Part shown: piece after piece, positions 8,504 through 17,858 of the stretch
Position numbering within the stretch: position 1 is the stretch's first letter
Layout of the letters: each line of letters starts with the position of its first letter
Assembly (NCBI GenBank): GCA_016208965.1
Contig: JACQXB010000014.1
Location: 1 to 48,727 of the forward strand
DNA length: 48,727 nt
Direction: 5' to 3'
From: Nitrospirota bacterium
GTDB taxonomy: Bacteria; Nitrospirota; Thermodesulfovibrionia; UBA6902; DSMQ01
Notes under the pieces: generated by a model
Told to the model about the DNA's origin: nothing
The model's input: only the letters and a program-made list of their open reading frames with translations
Database searches by the model: none
Translations under genes and position numbers: made by a program

Positions 8504-10129
8504 TTAAGTTGGGCAGGTTATTTTACTGAGTGTCTCTGAAAGTTTAAGATTTTCCGAATAATCAACAGGACAATCAATTATTACAGGTGCTTTTTGTGAC
8601 AGGGCATCCCTGAGAATCGGGCTAAGCTCATCTTCAGCATTCACCCTGTAACCTATAGCACCAAACGATTCTGCAAATTTGATGAAATCAGGATTTCCAA
8701 AACGACATCCAAAGTCTTTTCCAAATTTCATCCTCTGTTTCCACACTATAAGTCCATGACTGCTGTCATTGAATATAAGACATACAATTGGTAAATTAAG
8801 CCTTACAGCTGTCTCAATCTCCCCTGCACTCATCAGGAAGCCTCCATCTCCACAAACCGCTATTACATTTCTTTCAGGATAAATCATCTTGGCTACAATT
8901 CCTGCAGGGATGGCAAACCCCATAGATGAGAAACCATTAGAGATAATAGCTGTGTTTGGTTCATAGACAGGATAGAACCTCGCAATCCAGAGCTTGTGCG
9001 CCCCGACATCACTTATCAGGATATCGTTTCTTTTCAGGTTATTTCTTATTTCCTGTATAATTCTTAGAGGTTTTAGCGGAAATCCATTCAATGAAAAATT
9101 AAAAGAAGATTTGATTAGCTCCCTTAGTTTTGTGTCGTATATATAGTCTTTCTGGAAATCCACTCGTTCGGCAAGCATTCTGAGTGTAGTGGCTATGTCA
9201 CCTACAAGCTCAATTGACTCGTAATGAGCATCTATCTCTGCAGGCGTGAAATCTATGTGTATTATTTTTTTATCTTTATTTGGATTAAAGTACTTTGCAC
9301 TGCATTCTACAGGGTCATAACCAACTGCGATAATGAGGTCGGCCCTATCAAAGCCACATGAGATGTAATCCCTCGGTTGCAAGCCATATGTTGAAAGGAA
9401 AAACTCGCTGTCAGATGGCACAGCACCTAATCCCATGAAAGAGGTTGTAACGCTTATGCGGGCTTTCTCTACAAACTCCCTTAATGCAGAGGATGCCTTC
9501 CCACGTAAAACGCTGTTCCCTGCTAAGACCAGTGGTTTTTTTGCCTCTTTTATTGCCCTCAGGGCGCCATGTATTAAATGGGGTTCTGGTTTGGGGTAGG
9601 CTATTTCTGAGGGGGGTAGTGGATGCCCACTCACATCTTCTCCTGCAACATCTTCTGGAAGTTCTATATGGGTTGGCCCTGGTTTTTCTATTGCTGATAA
9701 TCTGAACGACTTTCTTACAACCTCAGGTATAATAAAAGCCTTCTCAACTCTGGCATTCCATTTCGTTATTGGCTTGAATATGGAGATTATATCTACATAC
9801 TGATGGGATTCTTTGTGAAGCCTCATTAAGTCTACCTGTCCGGTGATAGCTACCAGTGGGGAACGGTCAAGGAGCGCATCCGCGACTCCAGTGATGAGAT
9901 TTGTTGCACCTGGACCGAGGGTTGCAAGGCATACACCGGGGTGGCTTTTTAGCCTTCCCCATGCATTAGCCATGAAGGCAGCGCCTTGTTCATGTCTTGT
10001 AAGAACAAAACTTATACTTGAATTACTTAATGCCTCAAGAAAATCAAGATTCTCTTCCCCGGGAATACCAAATATATGAGTAACTCCCTCAGCTTCAAAA
10101 CACCTTACAAGTAATTCAGATGCCTTCAT
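8504..10129 (-). CDS. ThDP-dependent acetolactate-synthase-like enzyme (large subunit)
   Basis: 541 aa. The order is the ThDP pyrimidine-binding domain with the conserved Glu (GIPGEENLDF), ATLGPGATN and HIELPEDV, then the central domain, then the pyrophosphate-binding domain with GDGGF...IFND (the GDG-x-N motif for Mg-ThDP). The family joins two pyruvates to acetolactate. Overall layout resembles AlsS/IlvB, but no small regulatory subunit gene (ilvN) is adjacent, so a stand-alone AlsS-type or related carboligase is possible. It overlaps the upstream HAD gene by 14 nt, indicating a two-gene operon. Substrate is not certain. Confidence 0.8.
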   Translation of the reverse strand: MKASELLVRCFEAEGVTHIFGIPGEENLDFLEALSNSSISFVLTRHEQGAAFMANAWGRLKSHPGVCLATLGPGATNLITGVADALLDRSPLVAITGQVDLMRLHKESHQYVDIISIFKPITKWNARVEKAFIIPEVVRKSFRLSAIEKPGPTHIELPEDVAGEDVSGHPLPPSEIAYPKPEPHLIHGALRAIKEAKKPLVLAGNSVLRGKASSALREFVEKARISVTTSFMGLGAVPSDSEFFLSTYGLQPRDYISCGFDRADLIIAVGYDPVECSAKYFNPNKDKKIIHIDFTPAEIDAHYESIELVGDIATTLRMLAERVDFQKDYIYDTKLRELIKSSFNFSLNGFPLKPLRIIQEIRNNLKRNDILISDVGAHKLWIARFYPVYEPNTAIISNGFSSMGFAIPAGIVAKMIYPERNVIAVCGDGGFLMSAGEIETAVRLNLPIVCLIFNDSSHGLIVWKQRMKFGKDFGCRFGNPDFIKFAESFGAIGYRVNAEDELSPILRDALSQKAPVIIDCPVDYSENLKLSETLSKITCPT

Positions 10130-10784
10130 ACCTCAGTTCTCTAAAATCATTTATTGTGATGAATTTATTTGATTTTTTAGGCTCTAATTTTGAATTTGCC
10201 CTTGCTTTAAATAGTAGATATCTAATTCCGTATTCTTTTGCTGTTCTCAGAACATCTTCTGTATCATCAATAAAAAGGGTTTTTTCTTTGTCGAATCTTA
10301 AAAGTTTCTCAGCTTTATACCAGAACTCAACAAATTCCTTTGGATAACCTACATCAAAAGAACAGAGCACGGAATCAAAATATTTTCCTATCTGTATTTT
10401 CTTGAATTTTATGTTGACGGTTTTATAATGGGCATTAGTAACAAGAAAAATCTTTTTCTTATGTCTTTTCAGCATCCTTAAAAAATCTATAACATGCGGA
10501 TGTACTTCAATAAGGTGTCTTATTTGTTCCTTAAGGGCAGGGATATCGAGATTAAGCTCTTTTGACCAGAAATCAATATCGCACCAGTTAAGTGTCCTTT
10601 CATGAGATTTGTAGGTTTCATAGAGAAACTCTTTTGCTGCACCAAATGTTATATTGTGTTTTTCAGCATATTTTTCAGGTACAAGATGTCCCCAGAAATA
10701 GTCATCAAAATAAAGGTCCAGAAGTGTTCCATCCATGTCAAGGAGGACGAACTTTATGTCTTTTAGTGGTATATTTATTGGCAT
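10116..10784 (-). CDS. HAD-family hydrolase (YrfG/GMP-IMP nucleotidase-like)
   Basis: 222 aa. HAD motif I is LLDMDGTLLD near residues 14-23 (nucleophile Asp16, acid Asp18). Motif II is LVTNAH around residue 115, a conserved Lys follows in GYPKEFVEFW, and motif IV is FIDDTEDVL. The cap region between motif I and II (YFWGHLVPEKYAE...) resembles YrfG, a 5'-nucleotidase for GMP/IMP. It is the first gene of an operon with the acetolactate-synthase-like gene, so the exact phosphomonoester substrate could be different. Cytoplasmic. Confidence 0.8.
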   Translation of the reverse strand: MPINIPLKDIKFVLLDMDGTLLDLYFDDYFWGHLVPEKYAEKHNITFGAAKEFLYETYKSHERTLNWCDIDFWSKELNLDIPALKEQIRHLIEVHPHVIDFLRMLKRHKKKIFLVTNAHYKTVNIKFKKIQIGKYFDSVLCSFDVGYPKEFVEFWYKAEKLLRFDKEKTLFIDDTEDVLRTAKEYGIRYLLFKARANSKLEPKKSNKFITINDFRELRYEGI

Positions 10785-10886
10785 TTATAAATATTGTAAC
10801 ATTTTTCGGTTTTTCATGAGATTTTTTTGTATTGCTGTATTGTATAGTTGTAAATCTGAGCGGAAATGTGTTTTAATAAAATTGTT

Positions 10887-12131
10887 ATGAAAAGGATATA
10901 TCTTATAGATGTAACAAACAGGGACGGGGTGCAGACCTCTCGTATACTTTTAAGCAAGCTTGCCAAGACCATGTTGAATATCTATCTTGATGAGATGGGA
11001 GTGTTTCAGAGTGAGATAGGTTTTCCTACCTTGAGACATGAAATAAATTATATAAATGCAAATCTTGAACTTGCACAGATGGGTGCGATAAAGAGGATGC
11101 ACCTTGAGGGCTGGTGCAGGGCTGTAAAGGAAGACATAGAGCAGACATTTAAAAACTGCCCAAAGATAAAGCATCTTAACATCTCTATCTCTACATCAGA
11201 GATAATGATTCAGGGTAAATTTCAGGGAAGAAAGACATGGAAAGATATACTTAACTCAATGGTTGAGGCTTTAAAACTGGCAAAGCAGATGGGTGCAGAG
11301 ACAGTAGGGGTTAATGCAGAGGATGCCTCAAGGACAGATATTGAGAGGCTTATAGAGTTTGCTCAGGCAGGCAAGGAAAACGGTGCAGACAGATTCCGTT
11401 ACTGCGATACCCTTGGTGCAGACGACCCCATAACTATTTACCAGAGGATAAAGCGTATTGCAGAGGCAACAAAATTTCCAATAGAGATGCACTGCCATAA
11501 TGACCTTGGCATGGCTGAGGCAGTCTCCCTTACAGGAGCGCAGGGTGCAATAGAGGCAGGAGTTGATGCATACATAAACACCACAATAAACGGTTATGGC
11601 GAGAGGGCTGGAAACTGTGACCTTGTCTCAACAATATTGGCGCTTAGATACTCTCATGGCTTTGCTGATAAGATTCATCTTGATGGTAATGTAGACCTGA
11701 AAAAGGCGTGGAAAATAGCCCGTTATGCATCTCATGCCTTTGGCATTCCTATCCCGATAAATCAGGTTGGAGTCGGCGCTAATGCATTTGCACATGAGTC
11801 AGGCATTCATGCTGACGGTGCACTAAAAGACAGACGCAACTATGAGCTATACGACCCTGAAGATGTGGGAAGGGGCGAGCCTGAACTGCTTGAGACAGGT
11901 CGTATAATAACAACAGGAGAATACGGCGGTATTAAAGGCTTCAGGCATGTATATGATAAATTTGGCATTCACTTCCATGATGATAAAGAGGCAAGAAGGA
12001 TACTGGAGCTTGCTCAGTATGCAAATCTCCATACGCAAAAGCCTCTTATAGATGATGAGTTAAGATTTATAGCAAACAATCCTGATGTAGTATGCAAAAT
12101 CCTCACACTTACACCTCAGAGCAATGTATAA
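10887..12131 (+). CDS. Homocitrate/2-isopropylmalate synthase family enzyme; candidate Re-citrate synthase
   Basis: 414 aa, with the start taken at [14 protein letters not shown]; an in-frame ATG 21 nt earlier also exists and neither has a strong RBS. It is a DRE-TIM metallolyase: NRDGVQT at residues 11-17 (metal and catalytic Arg), HCHNDLG (metal-binding His-x-His), GYGERAGN and HESGIHADG. Family enzymes condense acetyl-CoA with a 2-oxoacid. It lacks the long C-terminal regulatory domain of LeuA and overlaps isocitrate dehydrogenase by 8 nt, so the product is probably citrate (Re-type) leading to 2-oxoglutarate. Homocitrate synthase for lysine or NifV remains an alternative. Confidence 0.7.
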   Translation: MKRIYLIDVTNRDGVQTSRILLSKLAKTMLNIYLDEMGVFQSEIGFPTLRHEINYINANLELAQMGAIKRMHLEGWCRAVKEDIEQTFKNCPKIKHLNISISTSEIMIQGKFQGRKTWKDILNSMVEALKLAKQMGAETVGVNAEDASRTDIERLIEFAQAGKENGADRFRYCDTLGADDPITIYQRIKRIAEATKFPIEMHCHNDLGMAEAVSLTGAQGAIEAGVDAYINTTINGYGERAGNCDLVSTILALRYSHGFADKIHLDGNVDLKKAWKIARYASHAFGIPIPINQVGVGANAFAHESGIHADGALKDRRNYELYDPEDVGRGEPELLETGRIITTGEYGGIKGFRHVYDKFGIHFHDDKEARRILELAQYANLHTQKPLIDDELRFIANNPDVVCKILTLTPQSNV

Positions 12132-13200
12132 AGTAACTCTTATCCCGGGCGACGGCATAGGCCCTGAAATATCAGAAGCAACAAAAAGAGTCCTTGAGGC
12201 AACAGGCATATCTTTTCAATGGGATATTCAGAACGCAGGAGAGGACGTATATAAAGAAGAAGGCTCTCCTCTACCTAACAGGGTAATAGAATCCATAAAG
12301 AAAAACAAGGTGGCAATAAAAGGACCTATTACAACACCGGTTGGCACAGGTTTTAGAAGTGTCAATGTTGCTCTCAGGCAGACGCTTGACCTTTATTGCT
12401 GTTTAAGACCGTGCAAAAGCTACCAGGGAGCAAGGACAAGATATGAAAACATAGACCTTATCATTGTAAGGGAAAATACAGAAGACCTTTATGCCGGCAT
12501 TGAATACCAAAAGAACTCAAGTGGGGCAAAGTCAGTTATAAAACTTGTAGAGGACACCTTAGGCAAGAAGATACGCGAGGATTCAGGCATAAGCATAAAA
12601 CCTATCTCTGTTTACGGCACAGAGAGGATTGTCCGCTTTGCATTTGAGTATGCAAGGAGAAACCAGAGGTGTAAAGTAACTGCAGTGCATAAGGCAAATA
12701 TCATGAAATACTCTGACGGCCTGTTTCTTGAGGTATCGCGTGAGGTTGCCAAAAATTACCCTGATATTGAATTTGAAGACAGGATAATAGATAATATGTG
12801 CATGCAGCTTGTGCAAAAGCCCGAGCTTTATGATGTGATTGTCCTTCCAAATCTTTATGGAGATATTGTCTCTGACCTTGTCGCAGGTTTAATCGGGGGG
12901 CTTGGACTTGCCCCGGGAGCAAATCTTGGAGATGAATTTGCAGTATTTGAGCCTACGCATGGAAGCGCTCCGAAGTATAAAGGGCTTAATAAAACAAACC
13001 CTATGGCAATGATGCTTAGCGGTGTCATGATGCTAAGGCATATTGGCGAGGTGTCTACTGCAGAAAGGCTTGATTCTGTAATTGCAGAGGTAATAAAAGA
13101 GGGTAAGTCCGTAACCTATGACATGAAGCCTGTGTCTGATGACCCTACAGCCGCAACCACATCAGATGTTGCAGATGCAATTATTGCAAGACTTCGCTGA
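12124..13200 (+). CDS. icd: Isocitrate/isopropylmalate-type dehydrogenase, probably NAD-dependent isocitrate dehydrogenase
   Basis: 358 aa. It starts [11 protein letters not shown] and has [10 protein letters not shown] (the SxNxxLR isocitrate-binding signature rather than the IPMDH pattern), [27 protein letters not shown], a metal-binding DNMCMQLV...LYGDIVSDL, and ends with the [10 protein letters not shown] segment. The length is that of NAD-dependent short-chain members. It makes 2-oxoglutarate from isocitrate. The ATG lies within the final codons of the preceding synthase gene (8-nt overlap, translational coupling), which supports a joint citrate-to-2-oxoglutarate route. Homoisocitrate dehydrogenase is the less likely alternative. 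Confidence 0.8.
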   Translation: MYKVTLIPGDGIGPEISEATKRVLEATGISFQWDIQNAGEDVYKEEGSPLPNRVIESIKKNKVAIKGPITTPVGTGFRSVNVALRQTLDLYCCLRPCKSYQGARTRYENIDLIIVRENTEDLYAGIEYQKNSSGAKSVIKLVEDTLGKKIREDSGISIKPISVYGTERIVRFAFEYARRNQRCKVTAVHKANIMKYSDGLFLEVSREVAKNYPDIEFEDRIIDNMCMQLVQKPELYDVIVLPNLYGDIVSDLVAGLIGGLGLAPGANLGDEFAVFEPTHGSAPKYKGLNKTNPMAMMLSGVMMLRHIGEVSTAERLDSVIAEVIKEGKSVTYDMKPVSDDPTAATTSDVADAIIARLR

Positions 13201-13208
13201 TTTAATAT

Positions 13209-14471
13209 ATGGAATCTAATCTCTTAGGTCTGTTAGTTATTGTCTTTTGTCTTATCTTTATTGCCATACTCTCAAGCTCAGAGGCAGCATTTATTGCTGT
13301 AAACAGGATAAGATTAAGACATTTGATTGAGAAAGGCGACAGCAAGGCAAAGACCGCCCAGAGCATCCGAGAGCAGTATGACAAACTTTTCAGTGCCGTA
13401 ATCCTTTCAGGCAATCTATTTACTATTTTTGCAACATCAGTCGGCACAGCCATTGCACTAAGGTTTTTTGGAGAAGACGGCGGTATTATAATTGCAACTG
13501 TTGTTATGACATTCCTTACAGTGGTGTTTGGGGAGCTTGCGCCAAAGACATTTGCTGTTACACACTCTGAAAGTGTTTCATTGGCTCTTGCAAAGCCGCT
13601 TGAACTGTATATCAAATTAATTACACCGTTTGTCTGGGTATTTAATAAGTCATCAAATTTCATCATACATCTCTTTGGCGGAGAGATAAAGCCAATACCC
13701 CATCTTCTGACAGAAGAGGAAATGAAGACCATGATAAGCATGGGAGAGGAAGAAGGTGCGATCAAAGAAGAAGAGAAAGAGATGCTTCATAAAATATTTG
13801 AGTTTGGAGACAAGCGGGTGTCTGAGGCAATGGTGCCAAGGACAGAGATAGTCGCTGTTACTGAAGACGCAACAGTATCCGATGTGCTTGAGCTTGTATC
13901 AAAAGAGGGATATTCGCGTTATCCTGTGATAAAAGAGACAGTTGATAATGTAACAGGCATATTGTATGTAAAAGATATCTTAAGGAAGATGACAGGGGAA
14001 GGGATATCTCAGCAAATGCCTATTACCAAATTTATACGCGAGGCATACTATATCCCTGAAAGCAAGATGGTGACAGCGCTTTTAGACGAGATGCAGAAAA
14101 ACAAGTTTCAGATAGCAATTGTAGCTGATGAACATGGAGGCACTGCCGGTTTAATAACCCTTGAAGACATTATGGAAGAGATAGTCGGAGGGCTTCAGGA
14201 TGAATTTGAGGCGATAGGGGCTGAAAAAGAAGTTGAGATTATTGATGAGGGCACATTCATTGTATCAGGCTATACAGGGCTTGATGAGGTGAATGACCTT
14301 GTAGGCGCAGACCTGAAAAGCGAGGACTTCCATACAATCGGTGGTTTTTTATTTGGCTTATTCGGGCGACTTCCAAAGGTAGGAGAACAGCTTCGCTATC
14401 ACAACCTTAGATTTCTAATACTCGAGATGGAAGGTAAAAAGGTAGATAAGATGAAGATAACAAAATTATAG
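13209..14471 (+). CDS. CorC/HlyC-family membrane protein with CNNM (DUF21) and CBS domains
   Basis: 420 aa. The N-terminal 170 residues contain several hydrophobic helices (LLGLLVIVFCLIFIAIL, LFSAVILSGNLFTIFA, GGIIIATVVMTFLTVVFG) typical of the CNNM/DUF21 transporter core. A CBS pair follows (about 200-325: VPRTEIVAVTED, GYSRYPVIKE, QIAIVADEHGGTAGLIT) and a CorC_HlyC domain at the end (about 340-415: DEGTFIVSG...). Relatives are implicated in Mg/Co homeostasis; the name hemolysin is historical. It starts 8 nt after icd and may be read through from it. Confidence 0.9.
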   Translation: MESNLLGLLVIVFCLIFIAILSSSEAAFIAVNRIRLRHLIEKGDSKAKTAQSIREQYDKLFSAVILSGNLFTIFATSVGTAIALRFFGEDGGIIIATVVMTFLTVVFGELAPKTFAVTHSESVSLALAKPLELYIKLITPFVWVFNKSSNFIIHLFGGEIKPIPHLLTEEEMKTMISMGEEEGAIKEEEKEMLHKIFEFGDKRVSEAMVPRTEIVAVTEDATVSDVLELVSKEGYSRYPVIKETVDNVTGILYVKDILRKMTGEGISQQMPITKFIREAYYIPESKMVTALLDEMQKNKFQIAIVADEHGGTAGLITLEDIMEEIVGGLQDEFEAIGAEKEVEIIDEGTFIVSGYTGLDEVNDLVGADLKSEDFHTIGGFLFGLFGRLPKVGEQLRYHNLRFLILEMEGKKVDKMKITKL

Positions 14472-14557
14472 TCTCCGCTCAAAGGCAACCCATAACGTAT
14501 CAATTTGTGACATAGCTTTTTTTGTTACTTAGGTTACTTAGGAGATTTAAAATAACT

Positions 14558-15010
14558 ATGGGACAAGTTGTTGCTACTAACAGAAAAGCATATCATGATT
14601 ATTTCGTAGAGGAGACCTGCGAGGCCGGGATAGTCCTTTTGGGCACAGAGGTAAAGTCTTTAAGAGAAGGTAAGGCTAACCTTAAAGAGAGTTATGCCTT
14701 AATAAAAAACAGTGAAGCATATCTCCTTAACTGCCATATCAGCCCATACAGCCACGGTAATATTCAAAATCATGACCCTCTAAGGACAAGGAAACTTCTT
14801 CTTCACAAAAAAGAAATAGAAAAGCTTTGGGGAAAATTAAACCAGAAGGGATTTACACTTATCCCACTTAAAATATATTTCAAAAATGGCAAGGCAAAGG
14901 TTGAGATTGGTCTCTGTAAGGGTAAAAGGCAATACGAAAAGAGAGAAACTATAAAGGCAAAAGAGGCACAAAGGGAGATAGAGCGGCATATGAAAAGAGG
15001 TAAGCATTAA
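14558..15010 (+). CDS. smpB: SsrA-binding protein SmpB
   Basis: 150 aa. The start [17 protein letters not shown] is the normal SmpB N-terminus; an in-frame TTG upstream would add an unlikely leader that reads through a duplicated [30 protein letters not shown] and the basic C-terminal tail ([13 protein letters not shown]...KRGKH) are diagnostic. It binds tmRNA and delivers it to stalled ribosomes. No ssrA gene was recognised nearby. Confidence 0.95.
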   Translation: MGQVVATNRKAYHDYFVEETCEAGIVLLGTEVKSLREGKANLKESYALIKNSEAYLLNCHISPYSHGNIQNHDPLRTRKLLLHKKEIEKLWGKLNQKGFTLIPLKIYFKNGKAKVEIGLCKGKRQYEKRETIKAKEAQREIERHMKRGKH

Positions 15011-15076
15011 TAATTAGACGAACTGAGGTGATTGTGTTATACTGGTTTTCAATTTTATGGGCAACCTACATATAAA

Positions 15077-15105
15077 TGGAAGCACTTCCTGTTAGAAGTG
15101 CTCCA
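15077..15105 (+). other. Hairpin in the leader of the FKBP gene
   Basis: AGCACTTC-CTGTTA-GAAGTGCT is a perfect 8-bp stem extended by flanking TGG/CCA pairs. It ends 17 nt before the FKBP start, and AAAGGAG follows directly. With no T tract it may affect translation or mRNA stability, or end the smpB transcript. Confidence 0.4.
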
Positions 15106-15122
15106 TAAAAGGAGATAAAATT

Positions 15123-15551
15123 ATGCAAGTAAAAAACGGAGACAAGGTAAAAGTGCATTACTCCTTGAAGCTTGATAATGGCGAGGTTATTGAATCATCT
15201 GTAGACACAATACCATTGGAATTTACACTCGGAGGAGGCAAGATGATTCCTGGTTTTGAAAATGGGATAATAGGCATGAACGTTGGCGAGAAGAAAGCAA
15301 TTAATATTCCATATAAAGAGGCATATGGACCGCGCAATGAAGAGATGGTGTTTGATTTCCCGAAGAGCAGATGCCCGCAGGGTTTTGACTCTCAGGTTGG
15401 ACAGCAAGTTCAGATGTTCAGGCCGGATGGAAGCGCATTTAAAGTGACTGTAATAAACATAACTGAAGAAAATTTCACAATGGACGCAAACCATCCGCTG
15501 GCAGGGAGAGACCTTGTATTTGATCTGGAGCTTATTGAAATAGCAGTATAA
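15123..15551 (+). CDS. FKBP-type peptidyl-prolyl isomerase, SlyD-like
   Basis: 142 aa. The FKBP half-domains are split by an insert-in-flap: VKVHYSLKLDNGEVIESS, MIPGFENGIIGM, YGPRNEEMVFDFPKS, then a return LFDLE-like strand (DLVFDLELIEI). It catalyses cis/trans isomerisation of prolyl bonds and acts as a chaperone. The His-rich nickel-binding tail of E. coli SlyD is absent, so a nickel role for maturation of the nearby CODH/ACS is not supported by sequence. AAAGGAG precedes the start by 7 nt. Confidence 0.9.
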   Translation: MQVKNGDKVKVHYSLKLDNGEVIESSVDTIPLEFTLGGGKMIPGFENGIIGMNVGEKKAINIPYKEAYGPRNEEMVFDFPKSRCPQGFDSQVGQQVQMFRPDGSAFKVTVINITEENFTMDANHPLAGRDLVFDLELIEIAV

Positions 15552-15595
15552 AGCATTTATTTATTAAGGGTCTCAAAATTGAATGAACATTGACC

Positions 15596-15672
15596 TGAAA
15601 ATCTCCCCTCGCCCCTCTTTGCCAAAGAGGGGAAATCCCTCCCTTTAGCAAAGGGAGGTTAAGAGGGATTTT
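15596..15672. repeat. Double palindromic repeat (REP/MITE-like)
   Basis: Two hairpins lie side by side: CCCCTCTTT-GCC-AAAGAGGGG (15612-15632) and CCTCCCTTT-AGC-AAAGGGAGG (15638-15658), enclosed by AAAATCTCCC and GAGGGATTTT. This composite shape is typical of dispersed non-coding repeats. A related C/G-tract block sits in frame inside nuoG at 37986-38050. Confidence 0.7.
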
Positions 15673-15785
15673 ATAAATTAATGTACTCACTATTATTAGA
15701 CTGTTTATAAGGGTTCAAGGTGAGAGGTGAAAGAGTTTGATTGGTTTAATTCCCCCAAATCTTTGAATCCTGCATATTAAGGATT

Positions 15786-16586
15786 ATGACTAAGTTTACA
15801 ATTCAGGACTTTCTGAAAAAAAAGACAGAGCGCAAAAAAATTACCATGATAACTGCCTACGACTATCCATTTGCACGGATAGTTGATGAAGTAGGGGTGG
15901 ACGCTATACTTGTAGGCGACTCTCTTGGTATGGTTGTACAGGGGCTGGAGAATACCCTTCCTGTTACTATGGACGAGATGATTTACCATACAAAAATGGT
16001 CACAAGGGCAGTACAAAATGCAATGGTAATAGGCGACATGCCTTTTATGTCCTATCAGGCAGGCATTGAAGACGCCGTGAGGAATGCCGGAAGATTTTTG
16101 AAAGAGGCAGGAGCCTCTGCTGTAAAACTTGAGGGCGGGATGGAAGTTGCTGAACATATCAGGGCGATGACGAGGTCAGACATTCCTGTAATGGCACACA
16201 TAGGGCTGACCCCCCAGTCAATCCATAGAATGGGTGGATACAAGGTTCAGGGGAAAACAGATGAGTCTGCAAAGAGGCTGATAGAGGAGGCATCCATTGT
16301 TGAAGATGCAGGGGCTTTTTCGGTTTTACTTGAGGCAATTCCAATGGAGCTCGCAAAAAAAATTACAGAGACTCTTACAATCCCCACAATAGGCATTGGG
16401 GCTGGGCCTTACTGTGATGGACAGGTCCTTGTGCTTCATGATGTGATAGGACTCTTTGAAAGGTTTGTTCCAAAGTTTGTAAAAAAATATGCAAATCTAA
16501 AAGAAGAGGCATTAAAAGCAATCAAGAAATATAAGGATGAAGTTGAAAACGGAATGTTTCCCTCAGAGGAACACAGTTTTAAATAA
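15786..16586 (+). CDS. panB: 3-methyl-2-oxobutanoate hydroxymethyltransferase (ketopantoate hydroxymethyltransferase)
   Basis: 266 aa. A TIM-barrel enzyme that transfers a hydroxymethyl group from 5,10-methylene-THF to 2-oxoisovalerate in pantothenate/CoA synthesis. Diagnostic segments are [51 protein letters not shown] and [15 protein letters not shown]. Length is standard. The stop codon is directly followed by the thyX start (TAAATG), so the two one-carbon-linked genes are cotranscribed. The next pan genes are not nearby. Confidence 0.96.
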   Translation: MTKFTIQDFLKKKTERKKITMITAYDYPFARIVDEVGVDAILVGDSLGMVVQGLENTLPVTMDEMIYHTKMVTRAVQNAMVIGDMPFMSYQAGIEDAVRNAGRFLKEAGASAVKLEGGMEVAEHIRAMTRSDIPVMAHIGLTPQSIHRMGGYKVQGKTDESAKRLIEEASIVEDAGAFSVLLEAIPMELAKKITETLTIPTIGIGAGPYCDGQVLVLHDVIGLFERFVPKFVKKYANLKEEALKAIKKYKDEVENGMFPSEEHSFK

Positions 16587-17360
16587 ATGCCAGAGACAAA
16601 ACTTAAAGTAATCCTTCTACGCTATACTCCGAATCCCGAAGAAACAGTGGCAATGGCTGCAAAACTTTGTTACAGCCCTTCAGATGTTTCATCCCTCAGA
16701 GAAAAAATAGAGGCAAAGGACCAGAAGGCATTTGTTGAAAAACTTGTAAAAATGGGTCATATGACGCCGATTGAGCATACATCTTTTACTTTTGCAATAG
16801 AGGGGATTTCGCGGGCTTGTTCTCATCAACTTGTAAGACATAGACTTGCCTCTTATAGTCAGCAGTCACAGAGATATGTGGGGGAAAGCACTCAGCACTC
16901 AGCACTCAGCACTCAGACAACTTTTGATTATGTAATTCCGCCGACTATAGCTCAGGATACTGAAGCAAAAGAGATATTTGAGAAGTTTATGTTTGAGGCA
17001 CAAAATACATACGACCTGCTTATTGAGAAGCTAAGCGAAAGAAGTATCAAAGGCGAGTCAGCCAATCAGGATGCCCGTTTTGTCCTGCCAAATGCGGCAG
17101 AGACAAAGATAATGGTTACAATGAATGCAAGAGAACTTCTGCATTTCTTCAGGCAGCGATGTTGCCTGAGGGCGCAGTGGGAAATAAGACAGATGGCAGA
17201 AGAGATGCTAAAACTCGTGAAAGAAGTTGCTCCAATCATTTTTCATAAGGCAGGACCTGGATGCCTCTATGCTCCATGCCCCGAGGGTGAATATGCTTGC
17301 GGGAAGATAGAGGAAGTGAGACAGAGATATGGGGTTAAAAAAGCAAAAGGAGACGGTTAA
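16587..17360 (+). CDS. thyX: FAD-dependent thymidylate synthase ThyX
   Basis: 257 aa. The signature RHR-x7-S is present (RHRLASYSQQSQRY, R84, H85, R86, S94). It makes dTMP from dUMP with methylene-THF and reduced flavin. Residues about 101-112 (STQHSALSTQTT) are encoded by a tandem CACTCAG/CAGCACT repeat that interrupts a loop after the signature; homologues usually go from the RYV segment straight to the FDYVIPP-like strand. The insert keeps the frame. The C-terminus with HKAGPGCLYAPC and Cys-rich residues looks intact. It follows panB with no gap. Confidence 0.93.
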   Translation: MPETKLKVILLRYTPNPEETVAMAAKLCYSPSDVSSLREKIEAKDQKAFVEKLVKMGHMTPIEHTSFTFAIEGISRACSHQLVRHRLASYSQQSQRYVGESTQHSALSTQTTFDYVIPPTIAQDTEAKEIFEKFMFEAQNTYDLLIEKLSERSIKGESANQDARFVLPNAAETKIMVTMNARELLHFFRQRCCLRAQWEIRQMAEEMLKLVKEVAPIIFHKAGPGCLYAPCPEGEYACGKIEEVRQRYGVKKAKGDG

Positions 17361-17512
17361 AACAGGATAGCTTCCAGAACCCTTTTGAAAAAAGCCGTTT
17401 TATTTACTTCACAAAAAATCTTCTTAACTCAATAGATGAATTAAAAGCCTTTCAGTCTCGATAGAGGTGTAATGGTTACTACACGGCTTCAGCCCCTTCA
17501 GGTCTGGAGTTT

Positions 17513-17592
17513 GTCCTGTATTTGATTATACGGGACACCGCCCGGCACCTGCCCCGTATTTCCGACAAAGTCGGAATATTACGGGGTGTGCC
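17513..17592 (+). repeat. Two strong hairpins downstream of thyX
   Basis: The first hairpin is GTCCTGTAT-TTGATT-ATACGGGAC. The second is a three-part stem in which GGCAC pairs with GTGCC, CCCCGTA with TACGGGG and TCCGA with TCGGA around a CAAAG loop (17544-17592). It lies in the 524-nt gene-free stretch between thyX and lexA. It could be a structured RNA, a terminator or a dispersed palindromic repeat; no family was recognised. Confidence 0.5.
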
Positions 17593-17707
17593 TGCTCCCC
17601 CTTATTTAGCGGTAGATATTTGGTTTTGAAAAAAATGCTTAAACCCGGAAAATGCATTTGAAAATGGCAGGGATGACTGAAAAAGCTCTATACGCAACAC
17701 CTTAGCA

Positions 17708-17773
17708 TGTCATTATATAATCAGTAAGTGCATAAATTTATGCAAGAACTTTTATAAAGATTATATAATGACA
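17708..17773. repeat. Nested palindromes: 15-bp inverted repeat around a 16-nt palindrome
   Basis: TGTCATTATATAATC (17708-17722) and GATTATATAATGACA (17759-17773) are perfect inverted repeats. Between them TGCATAAATTTATGCA (17729-17744) is itself a perfect palindrome. A smaller CAACAA-ATC-TTGTTG palindrome follows at 17776-17790. The block lies at the start of the defence island and could be a recombination site, a small mobile element or an operator. The remainder of 17361-17884 shows no ORF. Confidence 0.6.
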
Positions 17774-17858
17774 CACAACAAATCTTGTTGCTTTATAGAG
17801 GTTTTGAAGGCATCCATGCCTTCTCATTTCTTCCATAACTGCATTTTCTGGGTAAACT

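Noticed and set aside
8504-10129. Oxalyl-CoA decarboxylase or glyoxylate carboligase instead of acetolactate synthase
   Set aside because: The catalytic Glu motif and overall pattern fit acetolactate synthase better, though substrate remains unproven.
13202-13765. Minus-strand ORF (187 aa) opposite the CorC-type gene
   Set aside because: Shadow of the hydrophobic CNNM domain.
15123-15551. Nickel-storing SlyD for CODH maturation
   Set aside because: No His/Cys-rich C-terminal tail, so a nickel role cannot be supported.
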